A stretch of 64,000 nucleotides of DNA, from positions 124,001-188,000 of the forward strand of contig NZ_QQTO01000022.1 in the NCBI RefSeq assembly GCF_003351345.1, written 5' to 3'. Below the pieces are notes generated by a model, which saw only the letters and a program-made list of their open reading frames with translations, was not told where the DNA came from and did no database searches. The position numbers and the translations under genes are program-made. The stretch comes from Allobosea caraganae (lineage in GTDB: Bacteria > Pseudomonadota > Alphaproteobacteria > Rhizobiales > Beijerinckiaceae). Below, piece after piece: positions 1-8,959 of the stretch (its first letter is position 1; every line of letters starts with the position of its first letter).

Positions 1-204
1 ATGGCCAAGCGCGTCGCCACCGATACCGGCTTCGAGGTCGCCAACCAGGCGCTGCAGATCCATGGCGGCTACGGCTACCTCGCCGATTACGGCATCGAGA
101 AGATCGTCCGCGACCTGCGCGTGCACCAGATCCTGGAAGGCACGAACGAGGTGATGCGAATGATCGTGGCGCGTGGTTTGGTGGGGCGCGCCAAGGGCAA
201 CTGA
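1..204 (+). CDS. Acyl-CoA dehydrogenase, C-terminal end (partial)
   Basis: Only the last 67 residues are in the window; the ATG at base 1 is almost certainly an internal methionine, because acyl-CoA dehydrogenases are about 380 residues long. The stretch [10 protein letters not shown] and the following LEGTNEVMR are the conserved C-terminal flavin-domain motifs of the family (GGYGY near the FAD, EGT close to the catalytic base region). The enzyme removes two hydrogens from an acyl-CoA and passes electrons to electron-transfer flavoprotein. Because mmsB, an enzyme of valine breakdown, starts 32 bases downstream, isobutyryl-CoA dehydrogenase is the most likely member, but the substrate cannot be read from this fragment. 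Confidence 0.9.
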   Translation: MAKRVATDTGFEVANQALQIHGGYGYLADYGIEKIVRDLRVHQILEGTNEVMRMIVARGLVGRAKGN

Positions 205-236
205 ACGTAACGACGACCGGCCGGGAGAGAACGACC

Positions 237-1124
237 ATGACCAGCATCGCCTTCATCGGGCTCGGCAATATGGGGGCGCCGATGGCCGGCAACCTCGTCA
301 AGGCGCAGCACAAGGTCGTCGCCTTCGATCTCGCCCAGGCTTCGATGGACGCCGCCGCCGAGCTTGGCGTCGGGCTCGCCACTTCGGCGCAGGACGCGGT
401 CAAGGAGGCCGAGATCGTCGTCACCATGCTGCCGGCCGGCAAGCACGTTCTCTCCGTCTGGGCCGACATCCTGCCCAATGTGAAGCCCGGCACCTTGCTG
501 ATCGACTGCTCGACCATCGACGTCGACTCGGCCCGCAAGGCCCATGCGATGGCGGCCGAGCTGAGCTGCCTGTCGCTCGACGCGCCGGTCTCGGGCGGCG
601 TCGGCGGCGCCAAGGGCGCGACGCTGACCTTCATGGTCGGCGGCTCGAACGACGCCTTCGCCAAGGGCGAGGAGATCCTTGCCCAGATGGGCCGGCGCGT
701 CGTGCATTGCGGCCCGGCCGGCAATGGCCAGGTCGCCAAGATCTGCAACAACATGATCCTGGGCATCTCGATGATCGGGGTCTGCGAGGCCTTCGTGCTG
801 GCCGAGAAGCTCGGCCTGTCGCATGAGGCGCTCTACGACGTCGCCTCGACCTCGTCGGGCCAGTGCTGGTCGCTGACGACCTATTGCCCGGTGCCCGGCC
901 CGGTGCCGACCTCGCCGGCCAATAACGGCTACAAGGCCGGCTTCGCCTCGGCGCTGATGCTCAAGGACCTCAAGCTCTCGCAGGAGGCGGCGCAAGCGGC
1001 GGGCGCCGCGACGCCGCTCGGCGCGGCGGCGGCGCAGCTCTATGGCCTGCACAATGCCTGGGGCGAAGGCGCGGCGGATTTCTCCGGCATCATCCACCTG
1101 CTGCGCGGCCGCACGGAGGCGTGA
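237..1124 (+). CDS. mmsB: 3-hydroxyisobutyrate dehydrogenase
   Basis: Oxidises 3-hydroxyisobutyrate to methylmalonate semialdehyde with NAD+ in valine catabolism; cytosolic. At 295 residues it has the normal family length. The N-terminal Rossmann motif GLGNMGAPMAGN lies at residues 8-19, the substrate-binding loop DAPVSGGVGGA around 118-128, and GNGQVAKICNNM around 163-174 carries the catalytic lysine. A GGGAGA-like ribosome site precedes the ATG at 237. It follows the acyl-CoA dehydrogenase by 32 bases, so the two are probably co-transcribed as part of a branched-chain amino acid operon that begins upstream of the window. Other beta-hydroxyacid dehydrogenases (for example tartronate semialdehyde reductase) share the fold, but the neighbour favours MmsB. 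Confidence 0.9.
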   Translation: MTSIAFIGLGNMGAPMAGNLVKAQHKVVAFDLAQASMDAAAELGVGLATSAQDAVKEAEIVVTMLPAGKHVLSVWADILPNVKPGTLLIDCSTIDVDSARKAHAMAAELSCLSLDAPVSGGVGGAKGATLTFMVGGSNDAFAKGEEILAQMGRRVVHCGPAGNGQVAKICNNMILGISMIGVCEAFVLAEKLGLSHEALYDVASTSSGQCWSLTTYCPVPGPVPTSPANNGYKAGFASALMLKDLKLSQEAAQAAGAATPLGAAAAQLYGLHNAWGEGAADFSGIIHLLRGRTEA

Positions 1125-1167
1125 GTCGCGCTTGCGCGGCAGGCTCGCGAAGGTCTAGGACGGGGCC

Positions 1168-2127
1168 ATGAACGACGTCTCCCCACGCCACCGCGAACGC
1201 TCCGCCCTGACGGGCTTCGCCACCAGCAACCTCGACCGGAGGGCGGACCTGCGCGACAAGCCGGACGCCGTCCAGGCGCTGCGCCTGCGCTCGGATACGC
1301 GGCTCACCGTCGTCGCCGGCGATACGCCAGTGCTGAAGCGGCTGGGCGAGGAGACGCAGTCGGTCTGGTTCAGCCATTCCGAGAGCGAATTGCTTGGCCA
1401 AGGTTTCGAGGAGGTCTTCCTCGGGCTCGATCCGACTGGGGCGCCGCGCTTCGCCCGGCTGCTCGACAAGACGATGGTCGAGCCGCTGCGCGAGCGGCCG
1501 GAGCTGCTGCTCACCGACCTGCGCTCGGTCGCGTTGAAGCGCCTCGTGCCGAACGAGGAGCTCGGCCCGCTCGGCGAAGGCAAGGCGATGCTCGACTGGC
1601 ATGCGCGCCACCGTTTCTGCGCGCAGTGCGGCGGCCCGACCAGGCTCGATTCGGCCGGCTGGAAGCGGCAATGCGATGCCTGCGGCGCCCAGCATTTCCC
1701 GCGCACCGACCCGGTCGTGATCATGCTCGCCGTGCGCGGCGACAAGTGCCTGCTGGCGCGGCAGTCGCGCTTCGCGCCAGGCATGTATTCCTGCATCGCC
1801 GGCTTCGTCGAGCCGGGCGAGACCTTTGAGGACGCCGTGCGCCGCGAGACCTGGGAGGAAGCGGGCCTGCGCGCCGGCACGGTGCGCTACATCGCCTCGC
1901 AGCCCTGGCCGTTCCCCGGTTCGCTGATGATCGGCTGCCTGGCTGAGTCGCTGAACGACGACATCGTGCTCGATGGCACCGAGCTGGAGGCCGGGCGCTG
2001 GTTCAGCCGCGAGGAGGCGCTCCAGATGCTGGAAGGCAAGCATCCCGAAGGCTTTACCAGCCCCCAGCATCTGGCGATCGCGAATACGATCCTGAAGGCT
2101 TGGGCGGTCGAAGGCGAAGAGCCATAG
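1168..2127 (+). CDS. nudC: NAD+ diphosphatase (NudC-type Nudix hydrolase)
   Basis: Hydrolyses NAD(H) to NMN(H) and AMP; NudC-type enzymes also remove NAD caps from RNA 5' ends. The 319-residue protein has an N-terminal domain, a four-cysteine zinc ribbon (CAQCGG and CDACGAQHF, about residues 151-180), then the Nudix box GFVEPGETFEDAVRRETWEE, which matches GX5EX7REUXEE. SQPWPFPGSLM just after it is the SQPWPFPxS signature that separates NAD diphosphatases from other Nudix proteins. It starts 43 bases after mmsB on the same strand; a functional link to mmsB is not evident. A palindromic repeat follows its stop codon. Confidence 0.93.
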   Translation: MNDVSPRHRERSALTGFATSNLDRRADLRDKPDAVQALRLRSDTRLTVVAGDTPVLKRLGEETQSVWFSHSESELLGQGFEEVFLGLDPTGAPRFARLLDKTMVEPLRERPELLLTDLRSVALKRLVPNEELGPLGEGKAMLDWHARHRFCAQCGGPTRLDSAGWKRQCDACGAQHFPRTDPVVIMLAVRGDKCLLARQSRFAPGMYSCIAGFVEPGETFEDAVRRETWEEAGLRAGTVRYIASQPWPFPGSLMIGCLAESLNDDIVLDGTELEAGRWFSREEALQMLEGKHPEGFTSPQHLAIANTILKAWAVEGEEP

Positions 2128-2133
2128 GGCTTT

Positions 2134-2283
2134 TGCCCTTCTCCCCTTGGGGGAGAAGGTGGCTCGGCGAAGCCGAGACGGATGAGGGAAGTCCCTCAAC
2201 CGAAACAAGAAAAAGGGCCGCCTGCGCGACCCTTCCCTCATCCGTCGCCTGCGGCGACACCTTCTCCCCCGAGGGGAGAAGGA
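2134..2283. repeat. Inverted-repeat element between nudC and pheA
   Basis: Two arms of about 50 bases are inverted copies of one another: the left arm reads ttctccccttgggggagaag then gtggctcggcgaagccga and gacggatgaggga, and the right arm is its near reverse complement (2231-2283). Each arm contains its own small hairpin (cttctcc/ggagaag). The two genes converge here, so the element could also end transcription in both directions. Elements with the same TCCCCTTG-GGGGA core appear in the ligase gene at 32.3 kb and, in a related CTCTCCTT form, at 61.9-62.2 kb. Confidence 0.8.
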
Positions 2284-2290
2284 GGAGTGG

Positions 2291-3145
2291 CTACTCCCCC
2301 GCCTCGGCGAAATTCTCGCGGAACGGGTTCGCCGGGTAGACGCCCAAAACCTTCATCTCGCGCGAGAAGTAGTCCAGCTCGGTCAGCGCCCGCTTCAGGT
2401 CCGGGTCGTCCGGGTGGCCCTCGACGTCGCAATAGAACATCGTCGCCGAGAAATGGCCGTCGACCATGTAGCTTTCGAGCTTTGTCATGTTGATGCCGTT
2501 GGTGGCGAAGCCGCCGAGCGCCTTGTAAAGCGCAGCGGGGATGTTGCGGACGCGGAACATCAGCGTCGTCACGATCTTGGCCGAGCCCTGGCGGGCATAT
2601 TCCGGATATTTCGAGAGCACGACGAAGCGCGTCGTGTTGTGCTTCTCGTCCTCGATATCCTCCATCAGGATGTTCAGCCCGTAGACCTCGGCCGCGATAT
2701 GCGGCGCGATCGCGGCGCGGGTGACGTCCCCGGCCTCGGCGACCTGCCGGGCCGAGCCTGCCGTGTCGGCCGCGACCTCGGCCTTGAGGCCGAGCTTCTT
2801 GATGATCTTGCGGCACTGGCCCAGCGCATGGATGTGGCTCTGCACGGTCTTGAGCGTCGCCAGCGTCGCACCCTGCACCGCCATCAGGTGAAAGCGGATC
2901 GGCAGGAAATGCTCGCCGATGATGTGCAGGCCGGAGCGCGGCAGCAGGTGGTGGATGTCGGCGACGCGGCCGGCGATCGAGTTGTCGATCGGGATCATGC
3001 CATAGCGCGCCGAGCCATCACTGACGGCGGAGAGCGCGTCCTCGAAGGTGGCGCAGGGCAGCAATTCGCAATCGGGGAAGACCTGCAGGGCGGCCTGCGA
3101 GGAGAAGGCGCCGGGCTCGCCCTGGTAGGATACGATGACGGACAT
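2291..3145 (-). CDS. pheA: Prephenate dehydratase
   Basis: Converts prephenate to phenylpyruvate in phenylalanine synthesis. The 284-residue protein is a stand-alone dehydratase with no chorismate mutase domain. The catalytic domain starts with VSYQGEPGAFS, and the diagnostic TRF motif is seen as NTTRFVVLSKY near residue 170. A C-terminal ACT domain with TKLESYM, in place of the textbook ESRP phenylalanine-binding motif, should give feedback control by phenylalanine. It begins 6 bases after kdsB stops, so the two genes are one transcription unit. The kdsB-pheA pair opposite a membrane cytochrome c is a familiar Hyphomicrobiales arrangement. Confidence 0.94.
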   Translation of the reverse strand: MSVIVSYQGEPGAFSSQAALQVFPDCELLPCATFEDALSAVSDGSARYGMIPIDNSIAGRVADIHHLLPRSGLHIIGEHFLPIRFHLMAVQGATLATLKTVQSHIHALGQCRKIIKKLGLKAEVAADTAGSARQVAEAGDVTRAAIAPHIAAEVYGLNILMEDIEDEKHNTTRFVVLSKYPEYARQGSAKIVTTLMFRVRNIPAALYKALGGFATNGINMTKLESYMVDGHFSATMFYCDVEGHPDDPDLKRALTELDYFSREMKVLGVYPANPFRENFAEAGE

Positions 3146-3151
3146 GAGGCT

Positions 3152-3895
3152 TTAGGCTCCGGCGCGGGACTTCAGGATGTCGCGGGCGCGTTCGAGGTCG
3201 TGCGGCGTGTCGACGCCGAGCGGCACGTCGTCGACCACGATGATGTCGATGCGCATGCCGTCCTCGACGGCGCGCAGCTGCTCCAGCCGCTCGCGCTTCT
3301 CCAACGGCGAGGGAGGCAGGCTGACGAAGCGGTCGAGCGCCTTCCGGCGATAGGTGTAGAGGCCGATATGGTGATAGAGCGGCCCCTCCCCGCCCGGCGC
3401 CGTCACCCTGGTAAAGTAGAGCGCGCGCATGCGGCCGGGCGCGACCTCGCTGCCGATCGCCTTGACGACGCTCGGCTCGTATTTCTCGTCCTCGCGGGTG
3501 ATCACCGCGGCGAGCGTGACGATGTCGACTGCGGGGTCGGAGAGCGGCTCGACCGAGGCCGCGATCACCCGCGGGTCGATGGTCGGCAGGTCGCCCTGGA
3601 CGTTGACGATGATGTCGTGGCGGCCCTCGGGATCGACGATATCGGCGGCTTCCTTGATCCGGTCGGAGCCGGTGTGGTGGTCGGCGCGGGTCAGCACGGC
3701 GCGGCCGCCGGCCTTCTCGACCGCCTCGACGATGCGCGGCTCGTCGGTCGCGACCACCGCCTCGCCGACGCCCGATTCCATCGCCCGGCGCCAGACATGC
3801 ACGATCATCGGCTCGCCGAGGATGTCTGCGAGCGGCTTACCGGGCAGGCGCGTCGCCTGCATGCGGGCGGGGATCAGGATGAGCGGCTGGGACAT
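3152..3895 (-). CDS. kdsB: 3-deoxy-manno-octulosonate cytidylyltransferase
   Basis: Activates Kdo as CMP-Kdo for attachment to lipid A in lipopolysaccharide synthesis. The 247 residues are the usual length. The nucleotide-binding signature [15 protein letters not shown] is at the N-terminus, followed by VWRRAMES and [18 protein letters not shown] holds the acidic metal-binding residue region; HIGLYTYRR is also typical of KdsB. It is the first gene of a kdsB-pheA unit transcribed away from cycM, and the 200-base space between them should hold both promoters. Confidence 0.94.
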   Translation of the reverse strand: MSQPLILIPARMQATRLPGKPLADILGEPMIVHVWRRAMESGVGEAVVATDEPRIVEAVEKAGGRAVLTRADHHTGSDRIKEAADIVDPEGRHDIIVNVQGDLPTIDPRVIAASVEPLSDPAVDIVTLAAVITREDEKYEPSVVKAIGSEVAPGRMRALYFTRVTAPGGEGPLYHHIGLYTYRRKALDRFVSLPPSPLEKRERLEQLRAVEDGMRIDIIVVDDVPLGVDTPHDLERARDILKSRAGA

Positions 3896-4096
3896 GGGCT
3901 GGAAAGCTCGGCGGGCAGCGTCGCTGCGTTGCGACGGGAAGCGTCAAAAGGTCTCAAAGCGGAGGGTGCTTATACGAGTTGCAATCAAGCGCGCAAAGCG
4001 GTTAAGCAACGGCCGTGCGTCGGCGCTGTCAGGCTCCGGCCAGAGCGCTGTCCGCTTCGTGCGTCCCCGACGACGAGGCTCGAGGGTTTCGATGCG

Positions 4097-4636
4097 ATGA
4101 ATATCGAGCTGAACAAGATCGCTGGCGCGGGCCTCTCCACGCTGCTCGTGGTGATGAGCCTGAACATGATCGCCGGGATCGTCTTCGCGCCGCACAAGCC
4201 GGCCGTGCCGGGCTACGACCTGCCGAGCGAGGAGCCGGCCGGCGCCGCCGGTGCCGCCGCCCCGGCCGCCGACGAGCCGATCGAGGTGCGCCTCGCCAAG
4301 GCCGATCCGGCCAAGGGCGAGAAGGCCGTCGGCGCCTGCAAGGCCTGCCACACCTTCGAGAAGGGCGGCGCCAACAAGGTCGGCCCGCATCTCTACGGCG
4401 TCTACGGCCGCAACGAGGGTTCGGTCGACGGCTTCGGCTACTCGGCCGCGATGAAGGGCCGCAACGACAAGGTTTGGGAGGCCGATGGGCTCGACCACTT
4501 CCTAAAGGGCCCGAAGGCCTACGTTCCCGGCACCGCAATGGCCTTCGCCGGCATCAGCAAGGCCGACACCCGCGCCGACGTCATCGCCTATCTGAACACG
4601 CTCGCCGACGCGCCGAAGCCGCTGCCGAAGCCCTGA
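4097..4636 (+). CDS. cycM: Membrane-anchored cytochrome c (CycM / c552 type)
   Basis: Carries electrons between the bc1 complex and a terminal oxidase while tethered to the periplasmic face of the membrane. The 179-residue protein begins with MNIELNKIAGAGLSTLL, an uncleaved signal-anchor of about 20 hydrophobic residues, then an Ala/Pro/Glu-rich linker and a class I cytochrome c domain with one haem site CKACH; the distal haem ligand is likely the methionine in PGTAMAFAG. The frame is open far upstream, but the domain content and the ATG after gatgcg set the start at 4097. A clear terminator follows. The gene is divergent from kdsB. Confidence 0.88.
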   Translation: MNIELNKIAGAGLSTLLVVMSLNMIAGIVFAPHKPAVPGYDLPSEEPAGAAGAAAPAADEPIEVRLAKADPAKGEKAVGACKACHTFEKGGANKVGPHLYGVYGRNEGSVDGFGYSAAMKGRNDKVWEADGLDHFLKGPKAYVPGTAMAFAGISKADTRADVIAYLNTLADAPKPLPKP

Positions 4637-4679
4637 TCGCTTCGCGCAGCGTCGATCCGACGCATCACGATCAAGCCAG

Positions 4680-4703
4680 GCCGGGCCGTTCAGCCCGGCT
4701 TTT
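4680..4703 (+). terminator. Rho-independent terminator after cycM
   Basis: A 7-base GC stem GCCGGGC/GCCCGGC with a 6-base loop (cgttca) is followed directly by TTTT, 44 bases past the cycM stop codon. Confidence 0.8.
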
Positions 4704-4825
4704 GCTTGTCTGCGCCATGCTGCTGCCGCCAGGATAACGGCGAATCCCGCAATGACTGGCGTCGCCTGCCGCGTTCGACATAATCGGAGCGCGAATCAGG
4801 CGGTGGAGGACAAAGGAGCATGGCG

Positions 4826-6688
4826 ATGCGCATCACCCGCCGCAGATTGCTGGAAGCCGGTGGCGTCGCCCTTGCGGGCGCAAGCCTGCCGCGGCTGAGC
4901 GGCCCGGCGCTGGCTCAGGCGGCCGAGGTGCATGGCCTCTCGACCTTCGGCGAGCTGGCGCTGCCGCCCGACTTTCCGCATTTCGCTTATGTAAATCCCA
5001 AGGCGCCGAAGGGTGGCTACATCACGCTTCAGATCAGGAGCGGGAGCGGCAACCAGACCTTCGACACGTTCAACACCCTGAACATCTATGTTCTGCAAGG
5101 CGACGGCGCGGCCGGCATGGATGCCTGCTTCGACAGTCTGATGGCCGGCTCCGGCGACGAGCCCGGCGCACTCTACGGGCTTCTGGCCAAGAGCGTCGCA
5201 ATCTCGCCGGACAAGCTGACCTATCGCTTCCGGCTGCGCCCCGAGGCCAGGTTCCACGACGGCAGCAGAGTGACGGCGGCCGACGTCGCCTTCTCGATGA
5301 CCATCCTCAAGACGAAGGGCCACCCCTCCTACCGGCTGATACTGAACGAGCTGGTCTCGGCCACCGCCGAGGGCGAGGAGATCGTCGTGGTGCAGCTCTC
5401 GCCGAAGCGGGGCCGCGACCTGCACCTCATCGTCGCGGGGTTGCCGGTGTTCTCGGAGGCATACTGGTCGACCCGCAACTTCGAGGCCTCGACCCTGGAA
5501 CCGCCGCTAGGCTCGGGCCCCTACAAGGTCGGGCGCTTCGAGCAGGGCCGCTTCATCGAGTTCGAGCGCCTCCCGGACTATTGGGGCCGGGATCTGCCGG
5601 TGAATATCGGCACGAACAATTTCGACCGGTGGCGTTGGGAGTATTTCCGCGATCGGCAGGTCGCGTTCGAAGCATTCAAGGCCGGCATCATCACCTTCCA
5701 GGAGGAATACACCTCGCGCATCTGGGCGACGGGCTACGATTTCCCCGCCATCAACGAAGGCAAGGTCAAGAAGGAATCGCTGCCGAGCACAGCGCCGACA
5801 CGCTCGCAGGGCTGGTACTTCAATCTGCGCCGCGACGCCTTCAAGGACATCCGCATCCGCGACGCCCTGAACCTCTGCTTCGACTTCGAGTGGACGAACA
5901 AAAACATCATCTTCGGCTCCTACACACGCATGACGTCGTTCTTCGAGAACTCGGATTCGAAGGCGGCCGGCAAGCCGTCCCCCGAGGAACTCAAGCTGCT
6001 CGAGCCATTCCGCGGCAAGGTGCCAGACGAAGTCTTCGGCGACCCTTGGCTGCCGCCGGTCAGCGACGGCTCCGGCAGCGACCGCGCCCTGCTGCGCAAG
6101 GCCGACGAACTCTTCCGCGCCGCTGGCTGCAAGCGCGAGGGCAATGTGCTGAAGCTGCCCGACGGCAAGCCCTTCGAGATCGAGTTCCTCGACTTCTCGG
6201 CAGCTCTGCAACCGCATACCCAGCCATTCCAGGCCAATCTGAAGCGACTTGGCATCAATGCGACCTCGCGCATCGTCGATGCCGCGCAGTATCAGCGCCG
6301 GCTCCAGGAATTCGACTTCGACATTGCCAGCATGGCGCTGGGCGGAAGCTCCATCCCGAGCGACACGCTGCGCATCATCTACGGCTCAGAAGCCGCAAAG
6401 ACGCGCGGCTCGCGCAATGTCGTCGGCATCGCCGACCCCGCCATCGACGCGATGATCGAGCGCATCGGCCAGGCGCAGAGCTATGCCGAGGTCGTGGTCG
6501 CGGCCAAGTGCCTGGACCGGCTGCTCAGGGCCGGGCGCTACTGGATCCCGATGTGGTGGAACCCGAACGAGTGGCTCGCCTTCTGGGACATGTTCGACCG
6601 GCCGCAGACCAAGCCGAAATACTCCTCCGGCGCACCAGGCATCTGGTGGTACGATGCCGAGAAGGCCAAGCGGATCGGAAAGGCTTAA
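4826..6688 (+). CDS. yejA: Peptide ABC transporter substrate-binding protein (YejA-like)
   Basis: Periplasmic solute-binding protein of the SBP_bac_5 family, feeding the permeases encoded directly behind it. At 620 residues it fits YejA rather than the shorter OppA/DppA proteins. The N-terminus MRITRRRLLEAGG is a twin-arginine signal, with a hydrophobic stretch ending at ALAQA, so export is probably folded and Tat-dependent. RPEARFHDGSRVTAADVAFS is the conserved family signature (about residues 135-155). I chose the ATG at 4826 because AGGAG lies 7 bases upstream; the ATG at 4820 lies one base after it. YejABEF systems import oligopeptides, including microcin C and antimicrobial peptides; the substrate here is inferred from that. 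Confidence 0.88.
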   Translation: MRITRRRLLEAGGVALAGASLPRLSGPALAQAAEVHGLSTFGELALPPDFPHFAYVNPKAPKGGYITLQIRSGSGNQTFDTFNTLNIYVLQGDGAAGMDACFDSLMAGSGDEPGALYGLLAKSVAISPDKLTYRFRLRPEARFHDGSRVTAADVAFSMTILKTKGHPSYRLILNELVSATAEGEEIVVVQLSPKRGRDLHLIVAGLPVFSEAYWSTRNFEASTLEPPLGSGPYKVGRFEQGRFIEFERLPDYWGRDLPVNIGTNNFDRWRWEYFRDRQVAFEAFKAGIITFQEEYTSRIWATGYDFPAINEGKVKKESLPSTAPTRSQGWYFNLRRDAFKDIRIRDALNLCFDFEWTNKNIIFGSYTRMTSFFENSDSKAAGKPSPEELKLLEPFRGKVPDEVFGDPWLPPVSDGSGSDRALLRKADELFRAAGCKREGNVLKLPDGKPFEIEFLDFSAALQPHTQPFQANLKRLGINATSRIVDAAQYQRRLQEFDFDIASMALGGSSIPSDTLRIIYGSEAAKTRGSRNVVGIADPAIDAMIERIGQAQSYAEVVVAAKCLDRLLRAGRYWIPMWWNPNEWLAFWDMFDRPQTKPKYSSGAPGIWWYDAEKAKRIGKA

Positions 6689-6694
6689 CCCAGC

Positions 6695-7789
6695 ATGCTG
6701 AGCTACATCGCCCGGCGCCTGGGGCTGATGGTGCCGACCCTGTTCGGCATCCTGCTGATCTCCTTCACCATCGTGCAGTTCGCGCCGGGAGGCCCGGTCG
6801 AGCGCGTGATCGCGCAGTTGCAGGGCCAGGGCGGCAATGCCACCGACCGCGTCGGCGGCGGCACGGGCGGCGATGCCGGAGCGCAGACGGGAGGCGATTC
6901 CAACTCGGCCTATCGCGGCGCGCAGGGGCTCGACCCCGCCTTCATCAAGGAGCTGGAGAAGCAGTTCGGCTTCGACAAGCCGGCGCCCGAGCGCTTCCTC
7001 AAGATGCTCAACGACTATATCCGCTTCGATTTCGGCCGCTCCTATTTCCGCGACGCGCCCGTATTGCAACTGATCAAGGAGAAGCTGCCGGTCTCGATCT
7101 CGCTGGGACTGTGGATGACCCTGCTCTCCTATGCAATCTCGATCCCGCTCGGCATCCGCAAGGCGGTGAAGGACGGCTCGCGCTTCGACGTCTGGACGAG
7201 CGGCGTCGTCATCGTCGGCTATGCGATCCCGGGCTTCCTCTTCGCGATCCTGCTGGTCGTGCTCTTCGCCGGCGGCTCGTTCTGGCAGATATTCCCACTG
7301 CGGGGCCTCTATTCGGAGAACTGGAGCGATCTCAGCCTCTTCGGCAAGGTCGCCGACTATCTCTGGCACATCGCCTTGCCGATCACGGCGATGGCGCTGG
7401 GCGCCTTCGCCACCTCGACGCTGCTGACCAAAAACTCGTTCCTCGACGAGATCCGCAAGCAATACGTGCTGACCGCCCGCATGAAGGGCCTGTCCGAGCG
7501 CGGCGTGCTCTACGGCCATGTCTTCCGCAACGCGATGCTGATCGTCATCGCCGGCTTCCCCGGCGCCTTCGTGCACGCGCTCTTCACCGGCTCGCTGCTG
7601 ATCGAGACGATCTTCTCACTCGACGGGCTCGGCCTCCTCTCCTTCGAATCGATCGTCAACCGCGACTATCCGGTGGTCTTCGCCAATCTCTACATCTTCT
7701 CGCTGATCGGCCTCATCGTGCACCTCATCACCGACCTGACCTATACCTGGGTCGACCCGCGCATCGATTTCGACACGCGGGAGGCCTGA
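6695..7789 (+). CDS. yejB: Peptide ABC transporter permease (YejB-like)
   Basis: Inner-membrane permease of the binding-protein-dependent family. The 364 residues start with [21 protein letters not shown], the standard first helix of DppB-type permeases, and the cytoplasmic EAA loop appears as [19 protein letters not shown] near residue 265. A Gly/Thr/Asp-rich periplasmic insert (about residues 45-75) distinguishes YejB from DppB. It starts 6 bases after yejA and stops 3 bases before yejE, as expected for one operon. Confidence 0.9.
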   Translation: MLSYIARRLGLMVPTLFGILLISFTIVQFAPGGPVERVIAQLQGQGGNATDRVGGGTGGDAGAQTGGDSNSAYRGAQGLDPAFIKELEKQFGFDKPAPERFLKMLNDYIRFDFGRSYFRDAPVLQLIKEKLPVSISLGLWMTLLSYAISIPLGIRKAVKDGSRFDVWTSGVVIVGYAIPGFLFAILLVVLFAGGSFWQIFPLRGLYSENWSDLSLFGKVADYLWHIALPITAMALGAFATSTLLTKNSFLDEIRKQYVLTARMKGLSERGVLYGHVFRNAMLIVIAGFPGAFVHALFTGSLLIETIFSLDGLGLLSFESIVNRDYPVVFANLYIFSLIGLIVHLITDLTYTWVDPRIDFDTREA

Positions 7790-7792
7790 GGC

Positions 7793-8959
7793 ATGGAGAC
7801 GCTGATCGACCTGCCGCCGCCGGCAACGAGGATGGTGCTGGCTCCGCCGGAAGCTAAGCAAGGCTGGCTCAAGCTCTCGCCGATCAACCGGCGCCGGCTC
7901 GACAACTTCAAGGCGAACAAGCGCGGCTGGTGGTCGCTCTGGCTCTTCCTCGCCCTGTTCGTGCTCTCGCTCTTCGCGGAGCTCATCGCCAATGATCGCC
8001 CGCTCATCGTCCGCTACAAGGGCGAGTGGCTGTTTCCGGTCGCGGTGAACTATCCCGAGGAGAAGTTCGGCGGCTTCTACGCCAATACCGACTACCGTGA
8101 CCCGACGATCGCCAAGGAGATCGACGCCAACGGCTTCGCGCTCTGGCCGCTGATCCGCTACTCCTACAACACCAATAACCGCGACACGCCCACGCCACTG
8201 CCGGCGCCGCCGACCTGGCTGCTCAAGGACGAGCAGTGCCGGCCGATCGCCGAGCGCAGCGGCGGCATGACCTGCCGCGACATCGAGTGGAACTGGCTCG
8301 GCACCGACGACCAGGGCCGCGACGTGGTCGCGCGGCTGATCTACGGCTTCCGCATCTCGATCCTGTTCGGGCTGATCCTGGCGACGATCTCGTCGGTGAT
8401 CGGCATCGCCGCCGGCGCGATCCAGGGCTATTTCGGCGGCTGGACCGACCTGATCTTCCAGCGCGTCATCGAGATCTGGACCGCGATCCCGGCGCTCTAT
8501 CTGCTGATCATCGTCGCCGCGATCATCACGCCGAGCTTCTTCGTGCTGCTCGGCATCCTCCTGCTGTTCTCCTGGGTGGCGCTGGTCGGCGTGGTCCGAG
8601 CCGAGTTCCTGCGGGCGCGCAACTTCGAATATGTCCGGGCGGCGCGCGCGCTCGGCCTCTCCAACCGCAAGATCATGGTCAAGCACCTGCTGCCCAACGC
8701 CATGGTGGCGACGCTGACCTTCCTGCCCTTCATCCTGAACGGCTCGATCACCACCCTGACTTCGCTCGACTTCCTCGGCTTCGGCCTGCCGCCCGGTTCG
8801 CCCTCGCTTGGCGAATTGCTGGCCCAGGGCAAGGCGAACCTGCAGGCGCCCTGGCTAGGGCTCTCCGGCTTCCTGGTGATCGCGCTGATGCTGTCGCTGC
8901 TGATCTTCATCGGCGAGGCGGTTCGGGATGCGTTCGACCCACGAAAGACGTTTGCGTGA
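7793..8959 (+). CDS. yejE: Peptide ABC transporter permease (YejE-like)
   Basis: Second permease of the importer, DppC family. It has 388 residues, longer than DppC because of a periplasmic region of about 90 residues between the first helix (LWLFLALFVLSLFAELI) and NWLGTDDQGRDV, the DppC family signature; this extension is typical of YejE. The EAA loop is RAARALGLSNRKIMVKHLLPN (about residues 283-303). The stop overlaps the GTG start of yejF by four bases, indicating translational coupling. Confidence 0.9.
   Translation: METLIDLPPPATRMVLAPPEAKQGWLKLSPINRRRLDNFKANKRGWWSLWLFLALFVLSLFAELIANDRPLIVRYKGEWLFPVAVNYPEEKFGGFYANTDYRDPTIAKEIDANGFALWPLIRYSYNTNNRDTPTPLPAPPTWLLKDEQCRPIAERSGGMTCRDIEWNWLGTDDQGRDVVARLIYGFRISILFGLILATISSVIGIAAGAIQGYFGGWTDLIFQRVIEIWTAIPALYLLIIVAAIITPSFFVLLGILLLFSWVALVGVVRAEFLRARNFEYVRAARALGLSNRKIMVKHLLPNAMVATLTFLPFILNGSITTLTSLDFLGFGLPPGSPSLGELLAQGKANLQAPWLGLSGFLVIALMLSLLIFIGEAVRDAFDPRKTFA

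Noticed and set aside
1-3. ATG at the first base as a true start
   Set aside because: Acyl-CoA dehydrogenases need about 310 more residues; the methionine is internal to the C-terminal domain.
2414-4096. Long upstream extension of the cytochrome c frame
   Set aside because: The extension runs antisense through pheA and kdsB; the signal-anchor and haem domain start at 4097.
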